From Caulobacter sp. Root655 (lineage in GTDB: Bacteria > Pseudomonadota > Alphaproteobacteria > Caulobacterales > Caulobacteraceae): a stretch of 64,000 nucleotides of DNA. The stretch spans positions 160,970-224,969 of the forward strand of contig NZ_LMHC01000024.1 in assembly GCF_001427665.1 (NCBI RefSeq). Direction: 5' to 3'. The position numbers and the translations under genes are program-made. The notes under the pieces were generated by a model that saw only the letters and a list, made by a program, of their open reading frames with translations, did no database searches and had not been told where the DNA came from. This document shows, in pieces, positions 19,173 to 27,490 of this stretch (the stretch's first letter is position 1; every line of letters begins with the position of its first letter).

Positions 19173-19638
19173 GAATTCCTCGGGCTGTGAGCCTTGGTTA
19201 TCGCAAAATAGGGTTCCACGCGGCGTTGTGCAACGCCGCAGAGGTGGAGTCCCAGCTTTCGCGAGGGGGCGCTTATGCCGCGTTCGCGGGGAGAAGTCCA
19301 GCGGGACGGAACCGGCGCGGGCTTTGAGCGACCGCTGGGAGTCTCGGCGTCCGCCTTGGAGATCAGGCTCCAGGCTGGTCGGCTCCTTTCAGGGGGTGAG
19401 CCAAGGGGGACATGCACTCACGCCAGAGCCTCAGCCGCATGCGCACCGTGCTTGCAGTGAGTGCGTGTCCCCACGGATTTGCTGCGTTGCTTTCAAGGCC
19501 ATGGATGCAATTGGGGACACGCACTCACCCCCAGTCTTGGAATTCGATTTTCGAGTCCTTGCCATGAGAGCACGTCCCGCCTCCTCGGCTGGATCATGGC
19601 CCGCAATGTGTGCTGGAGCTCTTCCGCGACGGGTAGAG
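19173..19638. other. Intergenic region with palindromic repeats
   Basis: No protein-like frame was found. The region holds the presumed rpoZ promoter, one full copy of the GGGGAC repeat (19406-19472) and a half copy (19513-19528). It is followed by the 3' end of the winged-helix regulator gene from the other side. Confidence 0.6.
19406..19472. repeat. GGGGAC palindromic repeat, copy A
   Basis: Arms GGGGACATGCACTCAC (19406-19421) and GTGAGTGCGTGTCCCC (19457-19472) pair over 16 bases with one mismatch, around a 35-base loop containing CCTCAGCCGCATGCGC. A lone left arm, GGGGACACGCACTCAC, sits at 19513-19528. Related copies lie at 21437-21503 and 24373-24440. The symmetrical, intergenic and dispersed pattern is that of REP/BIME-like elements, which are often mobilised by single-strand (IS200-like) transposases; none is present in the window. 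Confidence 0.75.
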
Positions 19639-20535
19639 CTAGCCCTGGCAGCATCGTCGAATGGCCTCGGTCACATCTCCGGCGACGTCGTCCTGCGCCT
19701 TCAGGAGATCGCGCGACGAGCGATCATAGCTCTGCGACCAGACCACGACACCATCGGCCGCGCGCACGACGCGCGCCGAGACCCGCAGCGTGTCTCCAGA
19801 TTTGCGCAAGCTGCCGTCGACCACATAGTCGACGTTCAGCACCTTCGCCGTCTCGGCGACCGTCATCTTCTTGCCCTTCAGCGCGAAGGAGTCCGTGGGC
19901 GCGGTCACCCGCAAACCCTCCATATGGCTCAAGCGCGTGATCAGTTCCTCGGTCATGCCATCGGCGAAATACTCCTCGTTCATGGCCTGGCTGGTGAGGT
20001 CGAGGAACGGAAGGACAGCCACGGCCCGTGTGGGCTGCCGTGGAACGGCGGGCGACGGTGACGAGGGGGCATCGCCGGCGGCGCCGTGGCTCAGGACGAC
20101 AAACCCCAGCGCCACGGCCGCGGCCGCGGCCGCGGCGCAACCCGCAAGCAGCCCGAGCCGGCGCCGCGATGGCGGCGACGCCATCGGCGCGGAAGCCGCG
20201 GGCCCGACGTCCGTCGCGACGGAGGCCACCAGGCGGTAACCCTGGCGTGGCACGGTGGCGATGTAGGCCGGCTCTTTGCGATTGTCCCCGAGCAGGCGGC
20301 GGAGCGACGTGACCGCCTGGTAGACGGAGTCCTGGGATACCACGGCGCCCGCCCAGACTTCGTCGAGGAGATGGTCGATGGTGACCGTCCGCCCGGCGTG
20401 CTCGGCGAGGCAGACGAGGAGTCGCATTGACCGATCGTCGACGCGCAAGCGCTCGCCGTCGCGAGCGATCTGGCCGGATTTGGGATCGACCGACCAGGCG
20501 CCGACGCGGAAGGCGGATCCAGGAAAGGGGCTCAT
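19639..20535 (-). CDS. Membrane-anchored winged-helix regulator (CadC/ToxR-like) with TolB/FlgO-like domain
   Basis: This 298-residue protein has an N-terminal OmpR-type winged helix (about 8-105, with DDRSMRLLVCLAEHAG, SVYQAVTSLRRLLGD and YIATVPRQGYRL). A single transmembrane segment follows (about 126-150, Ala-rich). The periplasmic part begins VAVLPFLDLTSQAMNEEYFADGMTEEL, the FlgO/TolB-N-like fold common in adenylate-cyclase-linked regulators, and ends near residue 298 without the usual TPR repeats. It is probably a one-component sensor that binds DNA from the membrane. Its promoter region (268 bp) faces a YceI gene, a plausible target. The ATG start begins at the domain edge. Confidence 0.85.
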   Translation of the reverse strand: MSPFPGSAFRVGAWSVDPKSGQIARDGERLRVDDRSMRLLVCLAEHAGRTVTIDHLLDEVWAGAVVSQDSVYQAVTSLRRLLGDNRKEPAYIATVPRQGYRLVASVATDVGPAASAPMASPPSRRRLGLLAGCAAAAAAAVALGFVVLSHGAAGDAPSSPSPAVPRQPTRAVAVLPFLDLTSQAMNEEYFADGMTEELITRLSHMEGLRVTAPTDSFALKGKKMTVAETAKVLNVDYVVDGSLRKSGDTLRVSARVVRAADGVVVWSQSYDRSSRDLLKAQDDVAGDVTEAIRRCCQG

Positions 20536-20803
20536 GTCTCTGCGGAATCTCCGGAATCTGAACAGGCCTGAGAGCCGCAGGCGGGACGTGCGAAGGTCTC
20601 GCGAACGCGGGAGACGTCAAGGGCCAAGGGCGAAAATCGCAACGGCCGATCTTCCTCAACCGAAGTTTTCAGAGCTTTTCAGGAGACCATTCAGGACCTC
20701 CGCAACGGTGGTCGGCACCTTGGCCAAGCGCCGCGGTGAACGGCCGGCGCCGTGGCGCGACCGCGCCTTTGACTGAGACGCACCTCACCTGGGAGACCCC
20801 TGA

Positions 20804-21412
20804 ATGACCCGAATGCTGCCTTGCCTCGCGGCCGCTCTGACGATAGCCGCCGCCATCGATCCGGCTCGCGCCCAGGCGCTCTTCAATCCCGATGAGGCGC
20901 CGGCGGGGACCTACACGATCGACTCGAAGGAGACGCTGGTCCGCTACGGGACCATCCACATGGGCATCAACGAGTTCTGGGGCACCTTTCCCGGCGCCAA
21001 GGGGACGCTGGTGATCGATCCAAAGTCGCTCGATGGCGCCAAGCTCGACGTCGCCGTGCCGATCGCCACGGTGTCTACGACCAACAAGGACCTCGACACT
21101 CAGCTCGTGTCCTCGACATTCTTCGATGCGGCGAAGTATCCCGAAATGCGTTTCGTCTCGACCTCGGTGAGCCGCACGGGACCGACGACGGCCAAGGTCG
21201 CTGGCGACCTGACCTTGCATGGCGTCACGAAGCCAATCGTGCTCGACGCCACCTTCACCGGCGCGGGGCCCAATCAGTTTTCCAAGGTCTTCACCATCGG
21301 CTTCAAAGCCCAAGGCCAGATCAACCGCTCGGAATTCGGAATCGCCAAGTGGGTTCCCGTCATCAGCGACGCCACGACCATCAATATCAGCGCGGCTTTC
21401 GAGAAGAAGTAG
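20804..21412 (+). CDS. YceI family periplasmic protein
   Basis: This 202-residue protein has a cleavable signal peptide (about 1-24, DPARAQA) and a YceI lipocalin-like beta barrel. Typical segments are GTYTIDSKETLVRYGTIHMG, GTLVIDPKSLDGAKLDV, FFDAAKYPEMRFVST, GDLTLHGVTKPIVL and FGIAKWVPVISD. Members bind polyisoprenoid-type ligands in the periplasm; the ligand here is unknown. It is divergent from the winged-helix regulator and followed by repeat copy B. Confidence 0.9.
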   Translation: MTRMLPCLAAALTIAAAIDPARAQALFNPDEAPAGTYTIDSKETLVRYGTIHMGINEFWGTFPGAKGTLVIDPKSLDGAKLDVAVPIATVSTTNKDLDTQLVSSTFFDAAKYPEMRFVSTSVSRTGPTTAKVAGDLTLHGVTKPIVLDATFTGAGPNQFSKVFTIGFKAQGQINRSEFGIAKWVPVISDATTINISAAFEKK

Positions 21413-21436
21413 GGCGCCGCCGAGGTGCTAGCGGTC

Positions 21437-21503
21437 GGGGACATGCTCTCACGCAACGGCCTCAGCCACATGCGTGGAGCGCGTGCCGTGAGTGCGCGTC
21501 CCC
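21437..21503. repeat. GGGGAC palindromic repeat, copy B
   Basis: Arms GGGGACATGCTCTCAC (21437-21452) and GTGAGTGCGCGTCCCC (21488-21503) enclose a loop with CCTCAGCCACATGCG, nearly the same as in copy A. The repeat fills the gap between the convergent yceI-like and ydeI-like genes, where it may serve as a transcript end. Confidence 0.75.
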
Positions 21504-21516
21504 GGTCGCCGAGTCC

Positions 21517-22116
21517 CTACCGCCTCCCCTGCGGATGGATCGTCTCGCCGCGTTCGAGCATGGCGACGAACGTCTCGATCTTCTTCCTGCGTCCGGCTTC
21601 CGTCTTCATGTTGTGGGTGCGGAAGGCCAGGGCGAAGCGGTTCTGGGCGGACAGCCGCTCCAGCATCGCCTTGGCCGCCGGGCTGGCGTCGATCGCCGCC
21701 TGGAGGTCGTCGGGGATCTTCATGTCCTTGCCGCTGCCGTAGGCCCGGCCCCACCGTCCGTCGGCCTTGGCCGCCTCGACCTCGCGCAGGCCATGCTCGG
21801 TCATCCGGCCCTCGGCGATCAGGCGGGCGACGTTGTCGACATTGATCTGGCTCCAGATGCTCTTCTTGCCGCGCGGCGTGTAGCGCTGCAGGAAGCTCTT
21901 GTCGTCGAAGCCCTTGCGCACCCCGTCGATCCACCCCCAGCACAGCACCACGCCCACCGCCTGCGCCCAGGTGATCGAGGGCAGACCCGATGCGACCTTG
22001 TGCATCTTGATCCAGACCTCGCTCTCCTGGTCATGATGGCGCGCGAGCCAGGCGTAGAAGGCGTCGGCGTCCACGAACTCATGGACCCGCGCCGGATCGA
22101 CCTCGATTGCAGCCAT
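21517..22116 (-). CDS. YdeI/OmpD-associated family protein
   Basis: This 199-residue protein carries the YdeI pattern: FYAWLARHHDQESEVWIKMHK, SITWAQAVGVVLCWGWIDG, SFLQRYTPRGKKSIWSQIN and a C-terminal KKIETFVAMLERGE. Family members resemble bacteriocin-protection proteins; their biochemistry is not settled. The ATG at 22116 is preferred to the TTG one codon upstream; an AGGATC lies upstream. The gene is alone on the minus strand, 70 bases downstream of the M13 protease. Confidence 0.85.
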   Translation of the reverse strand: MAAIEVDPARVHEFVDADAFYAWLARHHDQESEVWIKMHKVASGLPSITWAQAVGVVLCWGWIDGVRKGFDDKSFLQRYTPRGKKSIWSQINVDNVARLIAEGRMTEHGLREVEAAKADGRWGRAYGSGKDMKIPDDLQAAIDASPAAKAMLERLSAQNRFALAFRTHNMKTEAGRRKKIETFVAMLERGETIHPQGRR

Positions 22117-22186
22117 CAATGATCCTCGGACGGCGGACGAACGGTCCCGGGCGCGCGGCCCGGGACGACGAGCTTGAAGGCGGGAC

Positions 22187-24247
22187 CTACCAGACCTTCA
22201 CGCGCTGCTCGGGCGACAGGTACAGCGGGTCGCCGGGCTTGATCTGGAAGGCGGCGTACCAGGCGTCGAGGTTGCGCACCGTCAGGGCCCGGTACTGGGC
22301 CGGGGCGTGGCCGTCGGTGACCAGGGCCTGGCGCAGGGCCGCCGGCCGCGCATAGGTCAGCCAGCTCTGGGCGTAGGCCAGGAAGAACCGCTGGTCGCCG
22401 GTCAGGCCGTCGATCACCGGCGCCGGCTTGCCGCCCAGCGAGGCGTGGTAGGCGTCCAGCGCCGCCGCCAGGCCGGCGACGTCGGCGATGTTCTCGCTGA
22501 GGGTCTGCTTGCCGTTCACGGCCAGGTCGGGGAACGGCTTGTAACCGTCGAACTGCAGGGCCAGGGCCGTGCCCGCCTTCTGGAAGTGGTCGAAGTCGGA
22601 CGGCGTCCACCAGTTGCGCAGACGGCCCTGCGAGTCGAACTGCGCGCCTTGGTCGTCGAAGCTGTGGCTGATCTCATGGCCGATGGTGGCGCCGGTCGCC
22701 CCGTAGTTGGCGGCGGCGTCATAGCTGGCGTCGAAGTTGGGGGCCTGCAGGATGGCGGCCGGGAAGTTCAGGCCGTTCAGCATCGGCAGGTTCACGGCGT
22801 TGACGGTCTGGGGCGTCATCACCCACTCGCCGCGGTCGACCGCCTTGCCCAGCTTGGCCAGGGTGGTCTGGTAGTCGAAGACCTCCGAGCGCTGGAAATT
22901 GCCCAGAGCGTCGCCGCGCACGACCTTCAGCCCCGAATAGTCGCGCCACTTGTCGGGATAGCCGACGCCGACCTTCAGCACGTCGACCTTGCGATGGGCC
23001 TCGGCCTTGGTCTCGGGCGCCATCCAGTCCAGGCTGTCGATGCGCTTTTCGAAGGCGACCTTCATGGTGTCGACCATGGCCGAGACCTCGGCCTTCGACT
23101 GGGCCGGGAAGTATTTGGCGACATAGAGCTGGCCGACCGCGTCGCCGAGCACGGCGTTGGTCGAATTGACCCCGCGCTTCCAGCGGGCGGCCAGCTGCGG
23201 CGTGCCCTGCAGGGCCGTGCCGTAGAAGGCGAAGCGCTCGTCGACAAAAGCCTTGGGCAGCAGGTTGCTGTAGTGGTCCAGCAGGTGGAAGGTCAGATAG
23301 TCCTTCCAGGTGTCGAGGCTCTCGTCGGCGGCGACCTTGCCCAGACCCGTGACCATGGTCGGGTGCCAGACGATGAAGCGCGGCTGGTCGGACAGGCCGG
23401 CGGCGGCGAAGAAGGCCTTCCAGTCCAGCCCAGGCGCCTTCGCGGCGAAGTCGGCCGGGGTCCAGCTGTTGTTGGCCTTCTGGACGTCGGCGCTGTCGGC
23501 GCGGCTGCCCGAGGCCTGGGCGAGCCTGGTCTCCAGGGCCATGATCCGCGCGGCCTTGGCCTCGGCGTCGGCGATCCCGCCCAGGGTCAGGATCTTGGCG
23601 ATGTGAGCCTGGTACTTGGTCCGGGCCTCCTGCATCGAGGCGCTGTCGCCCACATAGTACTGGCGGTCGGGCATGCCCAACCCGCCCTGCAGCAGGAACG
23701 GCGCGTACTTGGTCGTGTCGTCGAAGGCCGGCGAGGCCCACAGGCCCAGGACGTTGTCGGTGTAGAAATCGGTGGAATTGAGGGCGTCGACATCGGCCCG
23801 CAGGTTGCCGCCCAGCACGCCGGCCAGGGCCGTCTTGTCCTTGATCGCGGCGATGCGGGCCAGGCCAGCCTTCAGCGGCGCCGTCCCCTTGGCCTCGATG
23901 CCCGCCTCGTCCATGTAGCTGGCGTAGTAGTCGCCGACCTTCTGGCCGTCGCCCGCGCCGCCAGCTTTCGCCGCGGTCTGGATCAGGTCGACCGTCCGCT
24001 TGGCGGCCTCCTCGACCATCACCGCGCTCTTGCCGTAGCTGTTGCGGTCGGCCGGGATCGGATGGGCCTTGACCCATTCGCCATTGGCGTAGGTCCAGAA
24101 GTCGGCGCCCGGGGCGACGGCCTTGTCGAAGCTGGTCTGGTCGACGCCGCTCTTGTCGCCGGCGAAGGCGGCCGAAACGAACGGCGGAGCGGCGGAGAGC
24201 AACGCGCAGGCGGCGGCGCAGGCGAGCAGCGAACGTGTGAAGGACAT
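22187..24247 (-). CDS. M13 family metallopeptidase (neprilysin-like)
   Basis: This 686-residue zinc endopeptidase has a signal peptide (about 1-30). An N-terminal M13 domain begins DKSGVDQTSFDKAVAPGADF. The catalytic domain carries the zinc motif HEISH (about 523-527) in GHEISHSFDDQGAQFD and the third ligand in LSENIADVAGL. The protein ends in the conserved region with VRNLDAWYAAF and a terminal Val-Trp. It probably cuts peptides in the periplasm or at the cell surface. It is a single gene; copy C of the GGGGAC repeat lies just upstream. Confidence 0.93.
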   Translation of the reverse strand: MSFTRSLLACAAACALLSAAPPFVSAAFAGDKSGVDQTSFDKAVAPGADFWTYANGEWVKAHPIPADRNSYGKSAVMVEEAAKRTVDLIQTAAKAGGAGDGQKVGDYYASYMDEAGIEAKGTAPLKAGLARIAAIKDKTALAGVLGGNLRADVDALNSTDFYTDNVLGLWASPAFDDTTKYAPFLLQGGLGMPDRQYYVGDSASMQEARTKYQAHIAKILTLGGIADAEAKAARIMALETRLAQASGSRADSADVQKANNSWTPADFAAKAPGLDWKAFFAAAGLSDQPRFIVWHPTMVTGLGKVAADESLDTWKDYLTFHLLDHYSNLLPKAFVDERFAFYGTALQGTPQLAARWKRGVNSTNAVLGDAVGQLYVAKYFPAQSKAEVSAMVDTMKVAFEKRIDSLDWMAPETKAEAHRKVDVLKVGVGYPDKWRDYSGLKVVRGDALGNFQRSEVFDYQTTLAKLGKAVDRGEWVMTPQTVNAVNLPMLNGLNFPAAILQAPNFDASYDAAANYGATGATIGHEISHSFDDQGAQFDSQGRLRNWWTPSDFDHFQKAGTALALQFDGYKPFPDLAVNGKQTLSENIADVAGLAAALDAYHASLGGKPAPVIDGLTGDQRFFLAYAQSWLTYARPAALRQALVTDGHAPAQYRALTVRNLDAWYAAFQIKPGDPLYLSPEQRVKVW

Positions 24248-24372
24248 GCGAGAAAATTCCCCAAGGCGCGCGCGCCGGGCGGCGCGACGACGCTCAACGC
24301 GAAGTTTGGGCGGACTATTGAGCCGAGGCCGGCGGGCCGCGAATTAAAGTTTGGCAATGTTGACGGACGACC

Positions 24373-24440
24373 GGGGACACACGCTCACCCCAGAGCGTCC
24401 TGCGATCCTGCCGTCGTGTTAGCGGTGGGTGGGTGTCCCC
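24373..24440. repeat. GGGGAC palindromic repeat, copy C, overlapping folK end
   Basis: The left arm GGGGACACACGCTCACC (24373-24389) and right arm GGTGGGTGGGTGTCCCC (24424-24440) pair with several mismatches. The right arm lies inside the folK frame and encodes its last residues and stop codon, so insertion of the repeat appears to have reshaped the folK C-terminus. Confidence 0.65.
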
Positions 24441-24922
24441 AACTCTGGCGCGGCGTCCGTCCCGACCGTCGCTTCCGTCGCCAGCTCGCCAGCCGTTCGT
24501 CCGCCGACCGGATGCCGCCAACCCGGCGCGATCTCCGCCAGCGGGCCCATCACGAACAGCCGCTCCCGCGCGCGGGGATGGGGCACGACCACCTCGCCCT
24601 TGAGCACCGTCCGGCCGTGGGCGACCAGGTCGAGGTCCAGGGTGCGGGGGGCGTTGGGCTGGCCGCGCCGGCGGTCGAAGCGGGCCTCGATGCGATGCAG
24701 CGCCGCCAGCGCCGCGTCCGCCGCCAGCGTCGTCTCGACCAGGGCCACGCCGTTGAGATAGGCTGGCGCGGTCGGGTCGGGCCAGGCGGCCGAGGTCCAC
24801 CACGAGGAGCAGGCCGCGACCTTCAGCCCCTCGGACGCCAGGGCCTCGACTGCGGCGTCCAACAGAGCCTCGCGACTCGGGTAAGCTCCCGCCAGGCTGC
24901 AGCCCAGCGCCACCACCGTCAC
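24419..24922 (-). CDS. folK: 2-amino-4-hydroxy-6-hydroxymethyldihydropteridine pyrophosphokinase
   Basis: This enzyme (HPPK) transfers pyrophosphate from ATP to the pterin in folate synthesis. Family motifs are the N-terminal VTVVALGCSLAG, RRRGQPNAPRTLDLDLVAHG with the Mg-binding Asp pair, and VVPHPRARERLFVMGPLAEIAP. I chose the GTG at 24922, which starts at the conserved first strand. A TTG about 12 codons upstream would leave only about 14 bases to the divergent NYN gene. The last residues come from the GGGGAC repeat and look non-conserved. Confidence 0.9.
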   Translation of the reverse strand: MTVVALGCSLAGAYPSREALLDAAVEALASEGLKVAACSSWWTSAAWPDPTAPAYLNGVALVETTLAADAALAALHRIEARFDRRRGQPNAPRTLDLDLVAHGRTVLKGEVVVPHPRARERLFVMGPLAEIAPGWRHPVGGRTAGELATEATVGTDAAPELGTPTHR

Positions 24923-24972
24923 GTCATCCAGCCAATTTTGATCGAACTGATTTTTCAAGGAATTCCGACCCA

Positions 24973-25590
24973 GTGACCTTCTATCCGACCGAGCGCCTGG
25001 CGCTGTTCATCGACGGGGCCAATTTCTTCTCCGCCGCCAAGGCCCTGAACCTCGACATCGACTACCGCAAGCTGCTGGACGAGTTCCGCAAGCGCGGCGT
25101 GCTGGTGCGGGCCTATTACTACACCGCCATCGCCGAAAACGAGGAGTATTCCCCGATCCGGCCGCTGGTCGACTGGCTCGACTACAACGGCTTCACCCTG
25201 GTGACCAAGCCGGCCCGCGAATTCACCGACAGCCAGGGCCGCAAGCGCTGGCGCGGCGACATGGACGTCGAGATCGCCGTCGACATGCTGGAGATGGCCG
25301 CCACGGTCGATCACCTGGTGCTGTTCTCCGGCGACGGCGACTTCCGCGCCCTGGTCGAGGCCGTGCAGCGCAAGGGCCGCCGCGTCACCGTGGTCTCCAC
25401 CATGAAGAGCCAGCCGCCGATGACCAGCGACGACCTGCGCCGCCAGGCCGACAACTTCGTCGACCTGGCCGACCTGGGCGCCATCATCGGCCGCCCGCAG
25501 CGCGGCAATCCCCTGCCCCGCTTCGTCACCGAGCCGGCGCGATCGTCGGAACGCGACATGCCAGACCGCGACATGGACGACGAAGACTAG
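24973..25590 (+). CDS. NYN domain ribonuclease-like protein (LabA/DUF88)
   Basis: This 205-residue protein has a PIN-like NYN fold. Its acidic active-site residues fall in LALFIDGANFFSAAK, RGDMDVEIAVDMLEMA and LFSGDGDFRALVEAVQRKG. NYN proteins are typically metal-dependent RNases. A disordered, charged tail (about 185-205) ends the protein. The start is a GTG at 24973, immediately upstream of the conserved FYPTERLALFIDG. A type-5 uracil-DNA glycosylase starts one base after the stop, so the two are co-translated. The target RNA is unknown. Confidence 0.88.
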   Translation: MTFYPTERLALFIDGANFFSAAKALNLDIDYRKLLDEFRKRGVLVRAYYYTAIAENEEYSPIRPLVDWLDYNGFTLVTKPAREFTDSQGRKRWRGDMDVEIAVDMLEMAATVDHLVLFSGDGDFRALVEAVQRKGRRVTVVSTMKSQPPMTSDDLRRQADNFVDLADLGAIIGRPQRGNPLPRFVTEPARSSERDMPDRDMDDED

Positions 25591-25591
25591 G

Positions 25592-26269
25592 ATGGCCCAG
25601 CACTCCAACATCCCCGGCGAGGTCGTGCCCTCACGCGCCGAGCCGCCGCGCGACTGCCCGCTGTGCCCGCGGCTGGTGGCCTATCGTCGCGAGAACCAGG
25701 ACCTCTATCCCGACTGGTTCAACGGCCCCGCCCCGTCGTTCGGCGACAGGGACGCCCGGCTGCTGGTCGTCGGCCTGGCTCCGGGCCGCAAGGGGGCCAA
25801 CCGCACCGGCCGGCCGTTCACCGGCGACTATGCCGGGACCCTGCTCTACGACACCCTGATCAAGTACGGCTTCGCCACCGGCAAGTTCGAAGCCCGGCCC
25901 GACGACAGCCTGAAACTGGTCGGCAGCGCGGTGACCAACGCCGTGCGCTGCGCCCCGCCCGGCAACAAGCCCGAGACCTCGGAAGAGAACAACTGCCGCC
26001 CCTTCCTGACCGCACGGCTGGAAATGTTCCCCAAGCTGAAGGCCATTGTCACCCTGGGCGACGTCTCGCGACGGAACCTGCTGAAGGCCCTGGGCCTGAA
26101 GGCCTCGGCGGGCATCCCCGGCCACGGCTCGGAGTTCCAGGCCGGGCCGTACCGGGTGTTCAACAGCTATCACTGCTCGCGGCTGAACACCAACACCGGG
26201 CGGCTGACAACGCCGATGTTCGAGGACCTGTTCGGGCGGGTGAAGACGTATCTGGACGAGGTGGAGTAG
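25592..26269 (+). CDS. Uracil-DNA glycosylase, type 5 (UDGb-like)
   Basis: This 225-residue Fe-S glycosylase has an N-terminal cysteine pair (CPLCPRL) with further cysteines for a 4Fe-4S cluster (in AVRCAPPGNKP and NNC). The active-site motif is VVGLAPGRKGANRTGRPFTGD, whose GLAPG..GANRTGRPFTGD form is the hallmark of family 5 (UDGb), and the second motif is YHCSRLNTNTGRLT. These enzymes remove uracil and deaminated purines from DNA. It is coupled to the NYN gene by a one-base spacing. REP hairpins follow. Confidence 0.88.
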   Translation: MAQHSNIPGEVVPSRAEPPRDCPLCPRLVAYRRENQDLYPDWFNGPAPSFGDRDARLLVVGLAPGRKGANRTGRPFTGDYAGTLLYDTLIKYGFATGKFEARPDDSLKLVGSAVTNAVRCAPPGNKPETSEENNCRPFLTARLEMFPKLKAIVTLGDVSRRNLLKALGLKASAGIPGHGSEFQAGPYRVFNSYHCSRLNTNTGRLTTPMFEDLFGRVKTYLDEVE

Positions 26270-26280
26270 TGTTCGAGAAA

Positions 26281-26446
26281 CCCTCTCCCAGCGGGAGAGG
26301 GAGGGGCCCGCCGCGTAGCGGTGGGAAGGTGAGGGATTACACCCTCACCGTTTTCCTCAACGCCCTACCGGCACGCCGTTAGGCGTCAAAACCCCTCACC
26401 CTCCCAAGCTTCGCTTGGGTCCCTCCCTCTCCCCATGGGAGAGGGT
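26281..26446. repeat. REP-like hairpin cluster
   Basis: Two outward copies of CCCTCTCCC/GGGAGAGGG (26281-26301 and about 26425-26446) flank inner palindromes: a GTGAGGG/CCCTCAC pairing (about 26328-26350), and CCCAAGC-ttc-GCTTGGG at 26403-26419. The cluster lies between convergent genes and can fold into one long stem. Confidence 0.65.
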
Positions 26447-26510
26447 TTTAAGCTCATCACACCAGCCCGGATCCGGCCGACCGTGGGGTGGTACGTCATG
26501 GCGCCTACCC

Positions 26511-27365
26511 CTACTTCTCTAGCCGCGCCACCAGGCTGGAGGTGTCCCACCGCTGGCCGCCCATCGCCTGGACCTCCTGGTAGAAGCCGTCGATCAGAGC
26601 CGTGGTCTCCAGCCGGGCGCCGTTGACGGCCGCCTCGCCCAGGGCGATGCCGAGGTCCTTGCGCATCCAGTCGACCGCGAAGCCGAAGTCGAACTTGCCC
26701 TCCGACATGGTCTTCCAGCGGTTCTCCATCTGCCACGACTGGGCGGCGCCCTTGGAGATCGCCGCCAGCACGTCGTCGGTCGGCAGGCCGGCGCGCTTGG
26801 CGAAGTGCAGGGCCTCGGCGACGCCCTGCACGACCCCGGCGATGGCGATCTGGTTGCACATCTTGGTCAATTGGCCCGCGCCCGACGGTCCCATGTGGCG
26901 GATGGCCTTGGCGTAGGCGTCCAGCACCGGCTCGACCCGGGCGTAGGCGGCCTCGTCGCCGCCGGCCATGATCGTCAGCTGGCCGTTCTCGGCCCCCGCC
27001 TGACCGCCCGACACCGGGGCGTCGATGAACCACCGGCCGGCGGCGCGCGCCGCCGCGTCCATCTCGCGGGCCACGGTGGCCGAGGTGGTGGTGTGGTCGA
27101 CGATCACCCCGCCCGCCGCTATCGCCGGCAGAGCCTGCGCCACGACGTCGCGGACGTCATCGTCATTGCCGACGCACAGCACCACCAGTTCCGCGCCCGC
27201 CACCGCCTCGGCGATGGTCGGCCTGGCGCCGCCGCCATGCTTTTCGACCCAGCGCGCGGCCTTTTCCGGACTGCGGTTGAAGACCGTGACGTCGTGGCCG
27301 GCCGCCTTCAGGTGGCCGGCCATCGGAAAGCCCATCACGCCCAGGCCGATAAACGCCGTCTTCAT
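26511..27365 (-). CDS. NAD(P)-dependent oxidoreductase, 3-hydroxyisobutyrate dehydrogenase family
   Basis: This 284-residue beta-hydroxyacid dehydrogenase starts with the Rossmann motif MKTAFIGLGVMGFPMAG. It has the substrate-binding DAPVSGGQAGAENGQLTIM and the catalytic lysine in GAGQLTKMCNQIA. It probably reduces or oxidises a small 3-hydroxy acid (3-hydroxyisobutyrate, tartronate or similar); the exact substrate is not given by the sequence. The ATG at 27365 is preceded by GAGGAG at good spacing and begins exactly at the Rossmann strand. It is a single gene, divergent from motB. Confidence 0.87.
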   Translation of the reverse strand: MKTAFIGLGVMGFPMAGHLKAAGHDVTVFNRSPEKAARWVEKHGGGARPTIAEAVAGAELVVLCVGNDDDVRDVVAQALPAIAAGGVIVDHTTTSATVAREMDAAARAAGRWFIDAPVSGGQAGAENGQLTIMAGGDEAAYARVEPVLDAYAKAIRHMGPSGAGQLTKMCNQIAIAGVVQGVAEALHFAKRAGLPTDDVLAAISKGAAQSWQMENRWKTMSEGKFDFGFAVDWMRKDLGIALGEAAVNGARLETTALIDGFYQEVQAMGGQRWDTSSLVARLEK

Positions 27366-27490
27366 GGTCGAACTCCTCACATGGCCTGCGCCCTTCCCCG
27401 CGACATCGCCCTTCGCGGCCGCGATCGCAACGGCATTTTAACGTCCAGGCCCCAGGTTCCGGGGAACAGGGTTAAGCAGGCTTAAGCACA

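Noticed and set aside
19500-21510. CRISPR-like array from the repeated GGGGAC units
   Set aside because: Copies are palindromic, unequally spaced by kilobases, and lie between genes; there are no regular spacers and no cas genes.
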